From the NCBI RefSeq assembly GCF_001039355.2, contig NW_019776057.1, forward strand, positions 493,626-557,625: 64,000 nt of DNA. Reading direction: 5' to 3'. Positions 12,118-23,737 of this stretch are shown piece by piece; positions within the stretch are counted from its first letter, which is position 1; the number at the start of each line of letters is the position of its first letter. The notes under the pieces are model-generated. The model saw only the letters and a list, made by a program, of their open reading frames with translations. It was not told the DNA's origin and ran no database searches. The stretch comes from Lingula anatina. Taxonomy: Eukaryota > Brachiopoda > Lingulata > Lingulida > Lingulidae. The translations under genes were made by a program, and so were the position numbers.

Positions 12118-14640
12118 TTAGTTCGTCCTAGATTACGGTCTGGAAAGGTACACGGTTAGATATTTTTAGTGATCAATATTTAAACTCATTCATTCCCATT
12201 GTTGTTGCCCAGTGTTGTGGACGTGCGGAAATGATTTTTTCTCCCTTATGCCAAGGTAAAGTTATTTCAGACTACTTAAGTCTGCACCCGTAAGATACAC
12301 AAATACCTATTGTAGGGTTTCTATATTTCGACCGTGAGTAGGCCAATGCGATCTTACACGATAAATTGTTGTGCATGCCACATCCACCACAGCCAATTCT
12401 GATGCAGGCCCGTAGCGAGCAATTTCAAAGGGGGGGGGGTCTTTTTCTGAAAAAGTGGACCTTTTGTCGCAAAATATTTTTAAAAATTTTCAGTTTTTTA
12501 TTGAAGAAAAAAGAAGGCGATGTTAATTATATGAACATTTAATTTTTCTGAAAAGTTTGAATACAATATTTCATTAGTAGTGAATATAAGTGAAAAATCA
12601 AACAATATTCTAATTATTGTTGTTATAATAATAATAATAAGTACAATATAAAAAATTCAGAATATCCTTCAATTTGACAGCACATGGTAAATGATATCAT
12701 ATATCACAGACCGAATATACAAAAAAAAATTCACTTACTATTAACTGCAACTACCATCATATATCTAAAAAATCATATATCTAAAAAAGAAAAAAGAAAA
12801 ATGTTACCAAAATGTGTAAAAGAGATACACTGCCTCCATCAATACTGTGAAATTAATTCAACATTGCAAAATACAAACTGGTACCATTGAAAAGAAGATA
12901 CATCACTAATTAGTATTGATGAATCAAAACTGATATATTTCAGTAATAAAAATATAATTCCAAATCATTTTCACAAGTACACTGACACACAAAAAGTCTA
13001 ACTTGTTTAATTGGGTTAACTGGGTATATTTTCCCTAAATGACAAAATATTTGTAATTCATGATGTACAATAAATATCACATAAAAACAATGAGAAATCA
13101 CTGCATTTAAATACAACAAAAAATGGATTAATCATTACAAGCACAATGTTAAAACCGAGTTTATTTGCCTAATCATCCAAGATGATGCAACAGTGCATTA
13201 TAGCACAAAAGGCTATTTGAGTAACTGAATGAAACACGTATGCTGTGAAACACAGTGTAAAACAAAATTGTAAAATTCAACTGTCTCAGTACTGAACCCG
13301 ACTCCACACACTGACTTCGAGATGTTTCCTTATATCTAGGTGGCTCATTTTCTGCAATATGAAACAAAGACACATTCTTTTATCATTTACTTCACAAATA
13401 AATTGTGCGTGTCTACTTAATTAAACATAATTTTGCCTCAGGTTTCATCAACACATTTTGGAAGTACGGAATTTTTTCTTCAATGGCATCTACTATTGCA
13501 CTATAATAAAAAAATTACATGGCCTACTGTTTCAGTCAAAAAGGAATGAATATTTTGTTTAAGTCTTTTAACTGGATAATTTTTATTTGTTTTATAGGAT
13601 CATCTAAGAATAATATCAATCAACAGTACAAATGCATCACTTCCCATCTGTGGTAGACCAAGCACTTTATCTTCAATCTTGTCTAAGAAATGCCTCCTTA
13701 TCTGAGCAAAATTCATATAAGAAACATCATCAAAGAAATTTAATTTCTCAAAATTTAATGTAAAAATTACATTTCAAGCTAATTTGATGTTTTATATGCC
13801 TACATTAATACCTCCAAAAATAATATACTTAAACTCAATTATGCCTTTGACTTTTAAAAAATGTGAAGAATTATTGACTAAAACTGAAATGCATTACCAA
13901 TTTAATACTGACACTACCCCTGGAAAGAGGATGCTGCTGCAAACAGTTTTTTATCTGGAGCAAATTTCTCTGACCAAGGCCTGAGGCACAATCTAAACAG
14001 AAAAGGGGAATACATGTTGACTTACGTGTGTAAACAAAATGAAAATGGTGGGATTGATATGGCAAATTTCTAGATATTAATTTTTTTGGGCACAAAGCAA
14101 AAGTATGTATCAAATCTACAACCAAATTTACTAATTCACTTTCAATTTTGCATCATAACAATTAAAAAATATATTTAACATGATTTATATGACAAAATCT
14201 CATAGATAACTTCAAGATTTGAGAAACATATCATGTTATTGCAAATAAACTAAAATTTAAAAACCTCACCACTATCAATCTTTCTCCTTTTTCTGGGGTA
14301 GAGATGAAATCCAAGATAGAAGTACAACCTTAAGCTGCTCTTTTTCTCTTTTTTTTCTTTCCTTTAGTAACCAAGATACCATCTTGGAAAATATATTTTT
14401 TTCTTCCAGAGAGATCGCTGAAGATCAACAATTACAAAACACATATATCCATTTAAATTAACTGAATGATGTTCTTTTTTGCACCAGAAAGGAAATATTA
14501 AGAAAAACAGAAAATGGACTTAATAAGTATACTAAGTAACTGTATAACTTCCAAAATAATAAACTAATCAAACTTGTTTTTCAACTGAAGCTGATATTAG
14601 TTCCTTAAATCTTTTCTACTAAGTTTAGGAATAGTTCGTG
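12118..14640. repeat. Duplicated AT-rich block W, copy 1
   Basis: About 2.4 kb of AT-rich, non-coding DNA that recurs at 17060-18980 with small differences. Copy 1 keeps about 500 bp (12845-13345) that copy 2 lacks. Near its left edge, at 12405, is a CAGGCCCGTAGC end like that of the short element at 27567, so the block may itself be part of a decayed transposon. No open frame matches a protein I know. Confidence 0.65.
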
Positions 14641-15473
14641 ACGGGCCGTACACGTGACACCGGCACAAAAACATGGGATGCGAGGTAGGTTTTCAGCAAT
14701 GGAATATTTGTGATATTTTTGAAAGCAAAATATGGCCGTATTTATCCATTTACTTGTACAGGGAGGATAAAAACACTACTGAACTTTCTATAGTAAGTTT
14801 TCAAGAAGTAAACATGACGAACAAAGGCAGGTTCTTTTAAAGGTACATATGAACCGAGCAGCGGTGAGGAGTGGTTTCCCAGTAACGCAAATAAACCACT
14901 TCTACTAGTTTCTTATACGACTCAAATAAATTCAACATGCCAAGGGATAAACTGAATAAATCACCCGATCAGCCTTAAAAGAGCTTATGACAGTTCATTT
15001 CTTTAAATTTTTGGTCAGAAATTAAACCTACTTTGGTGACTTACTTTTCTGCCACATTGATATACAACATAGAATGTTAGCAGAAAAATCCGTTCAAATA
15101 TAATTTTTCGGATAAAATTAAACAATGCCTTCTGGTAATTCTCTTAGTTTTACTACTTGAAACTATATGCCGACATATTTGTTGGCTTTTGTGGCAAAAA
15201 TTGACTTCATTTGCACCTTTAATATAACTACACCTGTATATGGCATTTTGTCTGTCCTGTAGCAATTCTGACTCAACAGAATTTGTAACGTTACATCCCT
15301 GTAACACTCAAAACAAATCATTTCTGTAGTCTCTCTCGTCTGCACTTTTACGTCAGGAAGTTGTTCCCTTATTGCAGCGTGGTGGGTTAGGAAGGAAAAT
15401 ATGCCACCTCGTATAGCATGGATGAGTCTTGGTCAAGGCTGAGTAAAAGAAGTCAACACATATTCATATTTAC
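14640..15473. repeat. Duplicated block Z, copy 2
   Basis: Matches 18980-19770 closely (for example GACGGGCCGTACACGTGACA and ATGAACCGAGCAGCGGTGA) and, in part, 7400-7690. It lies downstream of a type A gene in each unit. Open frames here are short and unconvincing. Confidence 0.7.
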
Positions 15474-15613
15474 TGGATAGAAGCGTCACTTTGTTTTCAG
15501 ATTCTATTGTTGGCAGTTTCTGTTTGAAATCGACTTCATCTGGATCTTCGGCGACGTTGACACGGAGTGTAAAGACGATAATACCATTGTGTTTGGTGAT
15601 CCTGATCAGCTCA
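15474..15613 (-). pseudogene. METTL27-like methyltransferase fragment A3
   Basis: Only about 140 bp remain, corresponding to A1 positions about 373-511, that is the C-terminal strands LIRITKHNGIIVFTLRV and the following acidic loop. At about 15613 the sequence jumps to the equivalent of about A1 position 1782, so an internal deletion of about 1.27 kb removed the SAM-binding half, the start and the acceptor. It cannot make an enzyme. Confidence 0.8.
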
Positions 15614-16440
15614 AAATCCCTACCTTGTAATATAACATTAATACAAGATGTGCAAAATTCACCTTCGTGTATAGATTTACAATTTTCAATTTCTTTTTTA
15701 CTGGGGAAAGATTAGTTACGCTTTTCAAATTCAACACAAAAAAGCATGACGAAACGAAATATAAATCCATCACCGTCTAGGTTACATTTTACAGACGGAG
15801 TCGTCCACAGTGTGTGATATAACGTTATAAGAGTGTAATAATCGAGGCGTTGCCGAATTGTGCAAATATACAGTACTAGATCAATACATAAATGATGAAA
15901 TTATGCTTACCGTGTCTGGTATATGTTAATGGTGAATTTAACGTCCTCACAGCTGATCTAAAGACGTGAATAAACAGTCCAAATGAAGGTCACGGGTAAG
16001 ATCAAAATGCCCCTGTTTTACTGACTGCTTGTTGTATTTGGTTGACCTGTCACACGGAGAGCGATCACAGCGACACTCTGGGTGACCTTGATTTCATAAT
16101 TTGTGACAGTCGTATGAAAACGCCAAACTCGGTAATCTAAAGGCCAGTCTACAAAGTGCTAAGAAGGAAAGTTAAATGCTTTTATATCTTAGGGATCATT
16201 TCAAATGAAACTTTTGTTCTACGTAGATCGACCAAAATCCGCAGTGACTCTCGCTGAATGTAATCAGATTTGTATATTAGTTGGCCTCTTGTTTCCAACA
16301 TACGCGTATAATCACCAGCTTTTCTGTAGTCTACTCATTGATCAACTCCAAGCGGAGGGGAAAAGAAAGAAAGAAAGAAAGGAAGTCCGGACCTTATACA
16401 TGTATAGCCTGCGACATGCTGGTTTGCAAAAATATAGTAG
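15614..16440 (-). repeat. Duplicated 5' flank of type A genes, copy 3 (partial)
   Basis: Retains the distal half of the A flank, including the donor at 15911/15910, then runs on through AACTTTTGTTCTACGTAGATCG (about 16208) as in 21845-22080. A (GAAA)n stretch is at about 16362-16380. Confidence 0.7.
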
Positions 16441-17060
16441 ATAGAAGATTAAGGTAAATGTAATGCCTATGTGAGATATCCAGAAGTCATAAAAATAAAA
16501 TTTCTTTTATTGGAGATCGGCATCTCTACAGTTTTAGGAGGATTATAGTCTAATAAGTAAAATAAAAAAAAGATGTACAGTTTTCGATGTAGTACCCTAG
16601 TATTTAAATAACGTATTGAAAATTTGCTGATTTAGACAGTCTAAAGACATGTTAAAACATGGAATGATACGAATTCAGGCCCGTAGCCAGCCATTTCAAA
16701 GGGGAAGGGGGTCTTTTGGGTCCTTTATTGAAAAAGTGGCCCTTTTACCATTTGTGATCCTAGAAGATAAGGCGCCCAGAGCGGTTTTTTCTCTTTCCGT
16801 TATATCACTTAACTCACCAGGCAAATGGTAAAATTATTACTTTGTACGGTATTTAATTTGTACTTTCTTATATTTTCCAAATGATCAAAATCATTTATCC
16901 ACTCAATCTCAAAGTTCATTGACGGTAATCCACGTTGCCTATCCCCTTGGGTCATTAAAAAAAGAAAGACGCTCGTTTAAATTACTTCTGTCTGAGCAAA
17001 CCTGTTATGACGTACAAAACGTATTATGACTTGTTATGACAACAGTATAAGTTCGTCGTA
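16441..17060. repeat. Decayed unit where the type B gene is missing
   Basis: 16441-16785 matches 22080-22435, and from about 16786 the match switches to 11630 onward (TTTCTCTTTCCGTTATATC). A whole type B gene with its 3' flank is therefore absent between these points. The join lies inside a CAGGCCCGTAGC-type repeat (starts 16676), so recombination or insertion-linked deletion at that repeat is plausible. Confidence 0.65.
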
Positions 17061-18980
17061 GATTTTAAGTGACCAATAAACTCATTCATTCCCATTGTTG
17101 TTGCCCAGTGTTGTGGACGTGCAGAAATGATTTTTTCTCCCTCATGGGTAAAGTTATTTCAGACTACTAAAGTCTGCACCCGCAAGATACACAATTACCA
17201 ATTGTTGGGTTTCTATATTTCGACCGTGAGTAGGCCAGTGCGATATGACACGATAAATTGTCGTGCATGCCACATCCACCACAGCCAATTCTGATGCAGG
17301 CCCGTAGCGAGCAATTTTAAAAGGGGTTAGGGGGAGGGATTCTTTTTCTGAAAAAGTGGAAAAATAAAGAAAAACGAAGGTGATGTTAATTTGCTGAAAA
17401 GTTTAAATACAATCTTTCATTAGTAGTTAATATATTAAGTGGGAAAAATATTCTAACCCTTGTTGTTATAATAATGGTAATAATAATAATAAATACAATA
17501 TAAAAAAAATTCAAAATATCCTTCAATTTGACAGCACATGGTAAATTATATCAAATATCACAGACCGAATATACAAAAAAAAAAAAAAATTCCCTTACTA
17601 TTTCAAAAATCTAACTGCAACTACCATCATACTATCCAAAAAAAGAAAAAAATGTTACCAAAATGTGTACAAGAGAAGCACTGCCTCCATCAATACTCAT
17701 TTTTTGCAATATGAAACAAAGACACATTCTTTTATCATTAACTTCACAAATAAATTGTGCATGTCTACTTAATTAAATAAACATAATTTTGCCTTAGGTT
17801 TCATCAAAACATTTTGTAAGGAAGGAACTTTTTCTTCGATGGCATCTACTATTGCACTATAATAAAAAAAATGTACATGCCCTACTGTTTCATTCAGAAA
17901 GGAATGAATATTTTGTTTACGTCTTTTAACTGGAAATTTTTCATTTGTTTTATAGGATCATACATCTAAGAATAATGTCAATTAACAGTACAAATGCATC
18001 ACTTACCATCTGTGGTAGACCAAGCACTTTATCTTCAGTCTTGTCTAAGATATACACTGTACCTCCTTGGCTGAGTAAAATTCATCTAAGAAAAGTCATC
18101 TAAGAAATTTAATTTCTCAAATTTAATGTAAAAATTACATTTCAAGCTAATTTGATGTTTCATATGCCTACATTAATACTTCCAAAATAATATACTTAGA
18201 ATCAATTATACTTTTAATTTTTAAAAAATGTGAAGAATTATTGACTAAAACTGAAATCCAATACCAATTTAATACTGACACTACCCCTGGAAGGAGAATG
18301 CTCTGCAAACAGTTTTTTATCTGGAGCAAATTTCTCTGCCCAAGGCCTGAGGCACAATATCATCTAAACAAAAAGCGGAATACATGTTGACTTACTTATG
18401 TAAACAAAATGAAAATGGTGAGATGGATATGGCAAATTCCTACATATTAATATTTTGGGCACAAAGCAAAACTATGTATCAAAGCTACAACCAAATTTAC
18501 TAATTCACTTTCAATTTTGCATCATAACAATTAAATATATCTAACATGATTTATATGACAAAATCTCATAGATAACTTCAAAATTTGAGAAACATATAAT
18601 GTTATTGCAAATAAACTAAAATTTAAAAACCTCACCACTATCAATTTTTCTCCTTTTTCTGGGGTAGAGATGAAATCCAAGATAGAAGTATAAACTTTAG
18701 CTGCTCTTTTTCTCTTTTTTCTTTCCTTTGGTAACCAACATCCCATCTTGTAATTTTTTTTCTTCCAGGGATCACTGAAGATCAACAATTACAAAACACA
18801 TATATCAATTTAAATTAAATAAATGATGTTCTTTTTTGCACCAGAAAGGAAATATTAAGAAAAACAGAAAATGGACTTAATAAGTATACTAAGTAACAGT
18901 ATAACTTCCAAAATAATAAACTAATCAAACTTGTTTTTCAACTGAAGCTGATATTAGTTCCTTAAATCTTTTCTACTAAG
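17061..18980. repeat. Duplicated AT-rich block W, copy 2
   Basis: Second copy of 12118-14640. It starts with the empty target site of the short element seen at 11910, carries a CAGGCCCGTAGCGAGC end at 17297, and lacks about 500 bp present in copy 1. No gene is visible. Confidence 0.65.
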
Positions 18981-19885
18981 TTTAGGAATAGTTCGTGACG
19001 GGCCGTACACGTGACACCGGCACATAAAAACATGGGATGCGAGGTAGGTTTTCAGCAATTGAATATTTTTGATATTTTTGAAAGCAAAATATGGCCATAT
19101 AGAAGTAAACATGATGAACAAAGGCAGGTTCTTTTAAAGGTACATATGAACCGAGCAGCGGTGAAGAGGGGATTCCCAGTAACGCAAATAAACCACTTCT
19201 ACTAGTTTCTTATACGACTCAAATAAATTCAACATACCAAGGGATAAACTGAATAAATCACCCGATCAGCCTTAAAAGAGCTTATGACAGTTCATTTCTT
19301 TAAATTTTTTGGTCAGAAATTAAACCTACTTTGGTGACCTACTTTTCTGCCACATTGATATACAACATAGAATGTTAGCAGAAAAATCCGTTCAAATATA
19401 ATTTTTCGGATAAAATTAAACAATGCCTTTTGGTAATTCTCTTAATTATACTATATGCCGACATTTGATTGGCTTTTGTGGCAAAAATTGACTTCAATTG
19501 CACATTTTATATAACTACACCTGTATATGGCATTTTGTCTGTCCCGTAGCAATTCTGACTCAATAGAATTTGTAACGTAACATACCTGTAACACTCAATG
19601 CAAATCATTTCTGAAGTCTCTCTCGTCTGCACTTTTACGTTGAATTTGTCTCCTTATTGCAACGTGGTGGGTTAGGAAGGAAAATATGCCACCTCGTGTA
19701 GCATGGATGAGTCTTGGTCAAGACTGAGTAAAAGAAGTCAACACATATTCATATTTACACATTAATGCTATTTATTTATACATTTATTTATTTATCTTTC
19801 GTGACACTAAATGCCAGAGTTTCTTCATATAAGCAAGGGATACAAAGGTACTGGGAGAGGAGCACAAGTTGAATCAGTGAAGGTA
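18981..19885. repeat. Duplicated block Z, copy 3
   Basis: Matches 14640-15473. It ends with the ATTT-rich stretch and GCAAGGGATACAAAGG also found just below A1 (about 228-241), confirming that Z is the 3' neighbour of type A genes. No gene is visible. Confidence 0.7.
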
Positions 19886-20413
19886 TCATGAAGGTTCTTT
19901 CAGACAGTTTCTGTTTGAAATCGACTTCATCTGGATCTTCTGCCACGTGAAGACGATAATACCATTGTGTTTGGTGATCCTGATCAGCTCATCTAACGCA
20001 GCGGGACCGGGTTGCTCAATAACTCCAACACATACCACTGCATCATACTGGTTGGACGGCAGTTGGATTGGGTTAGGACCACCAAGAATATCGACATACA
20101 TATTCTTGTATACACCTTTTCTCTCAGCAATTTCAATCATCTCTGGACAGATATCAAGTGCATCCAGGTTGTTATATCCTAGTTGTTGGAGGCATTTTCC
20201 AACCAATCCCGTCCCTGCGCCTGCATCTAATATTCGGGCATCCTTGTTTTTAATCCATGTTGCCAGTGTCTCTGCCGCTTTGCGAGGTGCCACGTAACCT
20301 ATTTCATCTGAAACCTCTTTGTCATATTGAGCAGATCTCTTGGCGTAATGATTACGAATGTCTGTGGGAGAACTCCTCCATTTCAATCCGAATGCTGCCG
20401 ATTTGTGAGCCAT
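19886..20413 (-). pseudogene. METTL27-like methyltransferase with 3' deletions, copy A4
   Basis: Residues 1 to about 156 match A1 (SAM loop, DALDI, YDAVVCVG, GIIVFT all present). At about 19940 a deletion of about 13 bp shifts the frame right after IVFT, and a second deletion of roughly 96 bp near 19899 removes the code for the IESENK to MYSYK region. The shifted frame ends after about 19 foreign residues, giving 175 in total. The conserved C-terminus is lost. The start, the acceptor and the whole upstream flank are intact, so it may still be transcribed. Confidence 0.78.
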
Positions 20414-22080
20414 TTTACTGGAAAAGCAGTGCAATAACTAAGTATATGGTAATTAATTTAGACTAAAAGGTATCAGAATATTATGTATAAAAATATTAAA
20501 GATGATATCTGCATAACATGAAATACTGCATTGTCGCCACTCACGTCACATGTATTTAATAAATATAAGAATATGGGGTCAAACTCGTCAAACTCTTAGT
20601 ACCTGCCAGGAAATAAAAATAAAATAAATAAAAATATATATAAGCAGCTTCCTTTTAAGTGGGGTCGGATATATTTAGTCGGCGGATCAATTAGTCCGCG
20701 GGTCATATGTTTAGAATGCACTCTAATACTCTGAATTAAAGTAAATACTGCTTATGTGAAGAGATATTTCGGGTGGGTACGTAGTCAAAGTATTGAGCTT
20801 AATTGTTGCCGAATTGTTGTTGGTTCACGTGAGAAGCTTTGTTCATTTGAAGGTTCTCGTTTGACAGAAAGATCGCATTCACAACAGCGGACTAACTAGT
20901 CTGCGGATCAAATATGAACGACCCACTTGAATTCTTGTTACGTAATCCCCGCTGGGAATCTTTTCACTATTGATGACAGCGCGTATAGAATGGCGTTTGT
21001 ATTAGCCCGCTCAGCACCTGATGCTAATGTAGTAACAAGTAACGTGTACGGATACGATTATTTAAATCTGTGTGTAGAGATGGACTGGGTGAAAAGGAAT
21101 GAATAAAGGGGGGGGGGGCGCTTGCACGACAGCGTTTCCATAACTATGAAATTTATATTCTATTACGCGATACAAACAGTTCATGTTCATCTGAAGAGAC
21201 GCATCAGAACATCTAATGCTCACATCTAAATACTCTCTGATTCAGAATCCATGCCTTGTAACATAACGTTAATATAAGATGTGCAAACTTCTTAGAAACA
21301 TTCACCTCTGTGTATAGATTGACATATTTTCAATTTCTTTTTTACTGGGGAAAGAGTAGTTACGATTTTCAAATTCATTATAAAAAAAGCATGACAAAAA
21401 CAAAATATAAATCCATCACCGTCTAGGTTACTTATTACAGACCGAGTCGTCCACTGTGTGTGATATATAAGAGTGTAACAATCGAGGCGTTGCCGAATTA
21501 TGCAAGTATACAGTACCAGATCAATACATAAATGATGAAATTATGCTTACCGTGTCTGGTGTATGTTAATGGAGAATTTAACGTCCTCACAGCTGATCTA
21601 AAGACGTGAATAAACAGTCCAAATGAAGGTCATGGGTTAGATCAAAATGCCCCTGTTTTACTGACTGCTTGTTGTATTTGGTTGACCTGTCACACGGAGA
21701 GCGATCACAGTAAGTGACACTGTGGGTGACCTTGATTTCATTATTTGTGACAGTCGTACGAAAACACAAAACCCATTAATCTTGAGGCCAGTCTACAAAG
21801 TGCTAAGAAGGAAAGTTAAATGCGTTTATATCTTAGGGATCATTTCTAATGAAACTTTTGTTCTACGTAGATCGACCAAAATCCGCAGTGACTCTCGCTG
21901 AATGTAATCAGATTTGTATATTAGTTGGCCTCTTGTTTCCAACATACGCGTATAATCACCAGCTTTTCTGTAGTCTACTCATTGATCAACTCCAAGCGGA
22001 GGGAAAAAGAAAGAAAGAAAGAAACTCCGGACCTAATATAGCCTGCGACATGCTGTATTGACCCTGGTTTGCAAAAATAT
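20414..22080 (-). repeat. Duplicated 5' flank of type A genes, copy 4
   Basis: Matches 934-2395 and 8047-9656. The 5' exon donor is at 21551/21550, and a (GAAA)n stretch lies at about 22002-22023. This is the most complete copy of the junction between the A flank and the B block, because no N interrupts it. Confidence 0.72.
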
Positions 22081-23068
22081 AGAAGATAGAAGATAAAGGT
22101 AAATGTAATGCTTATGTGAGATATCCAGAAGTCATAAAAATAGAATTTCTTTTATTGCTGATCGGTACCTCTACGGTTTTAGGAGGATTATAGCCTAATA
22201 AGCAAAATAAAAAAAGACGTAGGCTACAGTTTTCGATGTACATGTAGTACCCTAGTATTAAAATAACGTTTTGAAAAAATTGCTGATTTAGACAGTCTTT
22301 AACATGGAATGATACGAATTCAGGCCCGTAGCCAGCTATTTCAAAGGGGAAGGGGGTCATTTGGGTCTTTTATTGAAAAAGTGGACCTTTTACCATGAAA
22401 CCTTTGTGTTCCTAGAAGATATGGCACCCAGAGCGGACCCACCCTCCCCGGCTGGGAGCCTGCGAATTGAATAAAACAATGCATTATATGAATATAGTGG
22501 TCCAATTTTATTAATTACACAAAATGCAATGATGTGTCGACATAATAGCAATATTTTCTAACTAGTAGCTCATACCATAAAATGATGTATTTGCAGGGGA
22601 AAATTTTGTCGAAAACTTATCATACGTCTATAAAGTTCTAATTGTGCTTATAAAAACTACCTGTTTCTAATATCTTAGCACAAAGGCCCCTAACTAAAAT
22701 AAATTTCATTTCTGTTCTATTGCCACAGTCCAGTCATGGATGCATTCATGTACCAGATATTGAGCACTCGGGTTGTTTACTTTTTTGTGATACAAATACA
22801 TTCAAAACGACGCTGAACGTTTGTCTCTAAGTTAAAACAAACCTTCTCAAACGAGTTCATACAAAAATCTAAGCGACGCTGAATATTTACTGCAAAGACA
22901 TTTTTCTTTTAATTAGCATATTCTAAAATTAAACTGCAATGTCAAATTCCTAAGTCACAATTAACAACATATCCTTCAAGATGCAGTGAGATATAGCACG
23001 TTAAACTTAATATGCGAAAACTTCAAGCTTGAATCCAAAGATCCCCAATTTCATAACACAAAAAGCCA
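22081..23068. repeat. Junction and 3' flank of type B gene B2
   Basis: The first part matches 16441-16785 and contains a CAGGCCCGTAGC-type repeat from 22321 to about 22440. The rest matches the B1 3' flank. No other gene is visible. Confidence 0.6.
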
Positions 23069-23737
23069 CTATTCAGTATCCTTCAGCACCCGGTAGGAAT
23101 ACATAAAACAGTCGTAGGGTACACGATAAGCAGTACGAGGGTTTGCTAAAAGCTCCACCTTTTTCTCACATTCTAACTGTGGCAGTTTCTGTTTGAAATC
23201 ATATTCGTTATCAGGATCTTCGGCGACGTCGACGCGCAGTGTGAAGATGATAACTCCATTGTGCCTGGTGATCCTGATCAGCTCATCTAACGAAGCGGCT
23301 CGTGTATGGGTAATGGCGCCAATGATTAACACTGCATCATACTGGTTGGAAGGCAGTTGAATTGGAGTCGGTCCTCCGAGAGTATCCACGTACATATTTT
23401 TATAAATGCCTTTCTTCTCAGCAATTGCAAGCATCTCTGGAGAGATATCAAGTGCATCCAAGTTGTTATATCCAAGTTGTTGGAGACATTCTCCAACCAA
23501 CCCGGTACCTGCGCCTGCGTCTAATATGCGTGCATCCTTGTTTTTAACCCATTTTGCAAGTGTTTCGGCCGCTATCTTGTGTCCCGCATATCCCAGGTTA
23601 TCCAAGTATTCTCTGTCATACTCATTAGCCCAGTCTGCATAGAACTTACGGATTTCTTGGTGAGAACTTCTTGAACCAAGTCCAGATGAATCCCAGGAAT
23701 GGTCCCATTTAGATTTTTGCGACTGATTTTGCGACAT
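23069..23737 (-). CDS. METTL27-like SAM-dependent methyltransferase, copy B2
   Basis: This intact 222-residue frame is a near twin of B1, differing at only a handful of residues (for example REFYADW to RKFYADW and HKKAAET to HKIAAET; end LKDTE). The SAM loop ILDAGAGTG (71-79), DALDI and the YDAVLIIG strand are unchanged. ATG at 23735-23737 is chosen for the same reason as in B1: a TTTCTTTCAG acceptor (exon edge 23741) lies immediately upstream. The probable 5' exon donor is at 24438. Two open B copies with few differences indicate recent duplication, continuing constraint, or both. Confidence 0.86.
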   Translation of the reverse strand: MSQNQSQKSKWDHSWDSSGLGSRSSHQEIRKFYADWANEYDREYLDNLGYAGHKIAAETLAKWVKNKDARILDAGAGTGLVGECLQQLGYNNLDALDISPEMLAIAEKKGIYKNMYVDTLGGPTPIQLPSNQYDAVLIIGAITHTRAASLDELIRITRHNGVIIFTLRVDVAEDPDNEYDFKQKLPQLECEKKVELLANPRTAYRVPYDCFMYSYRVLKDTE

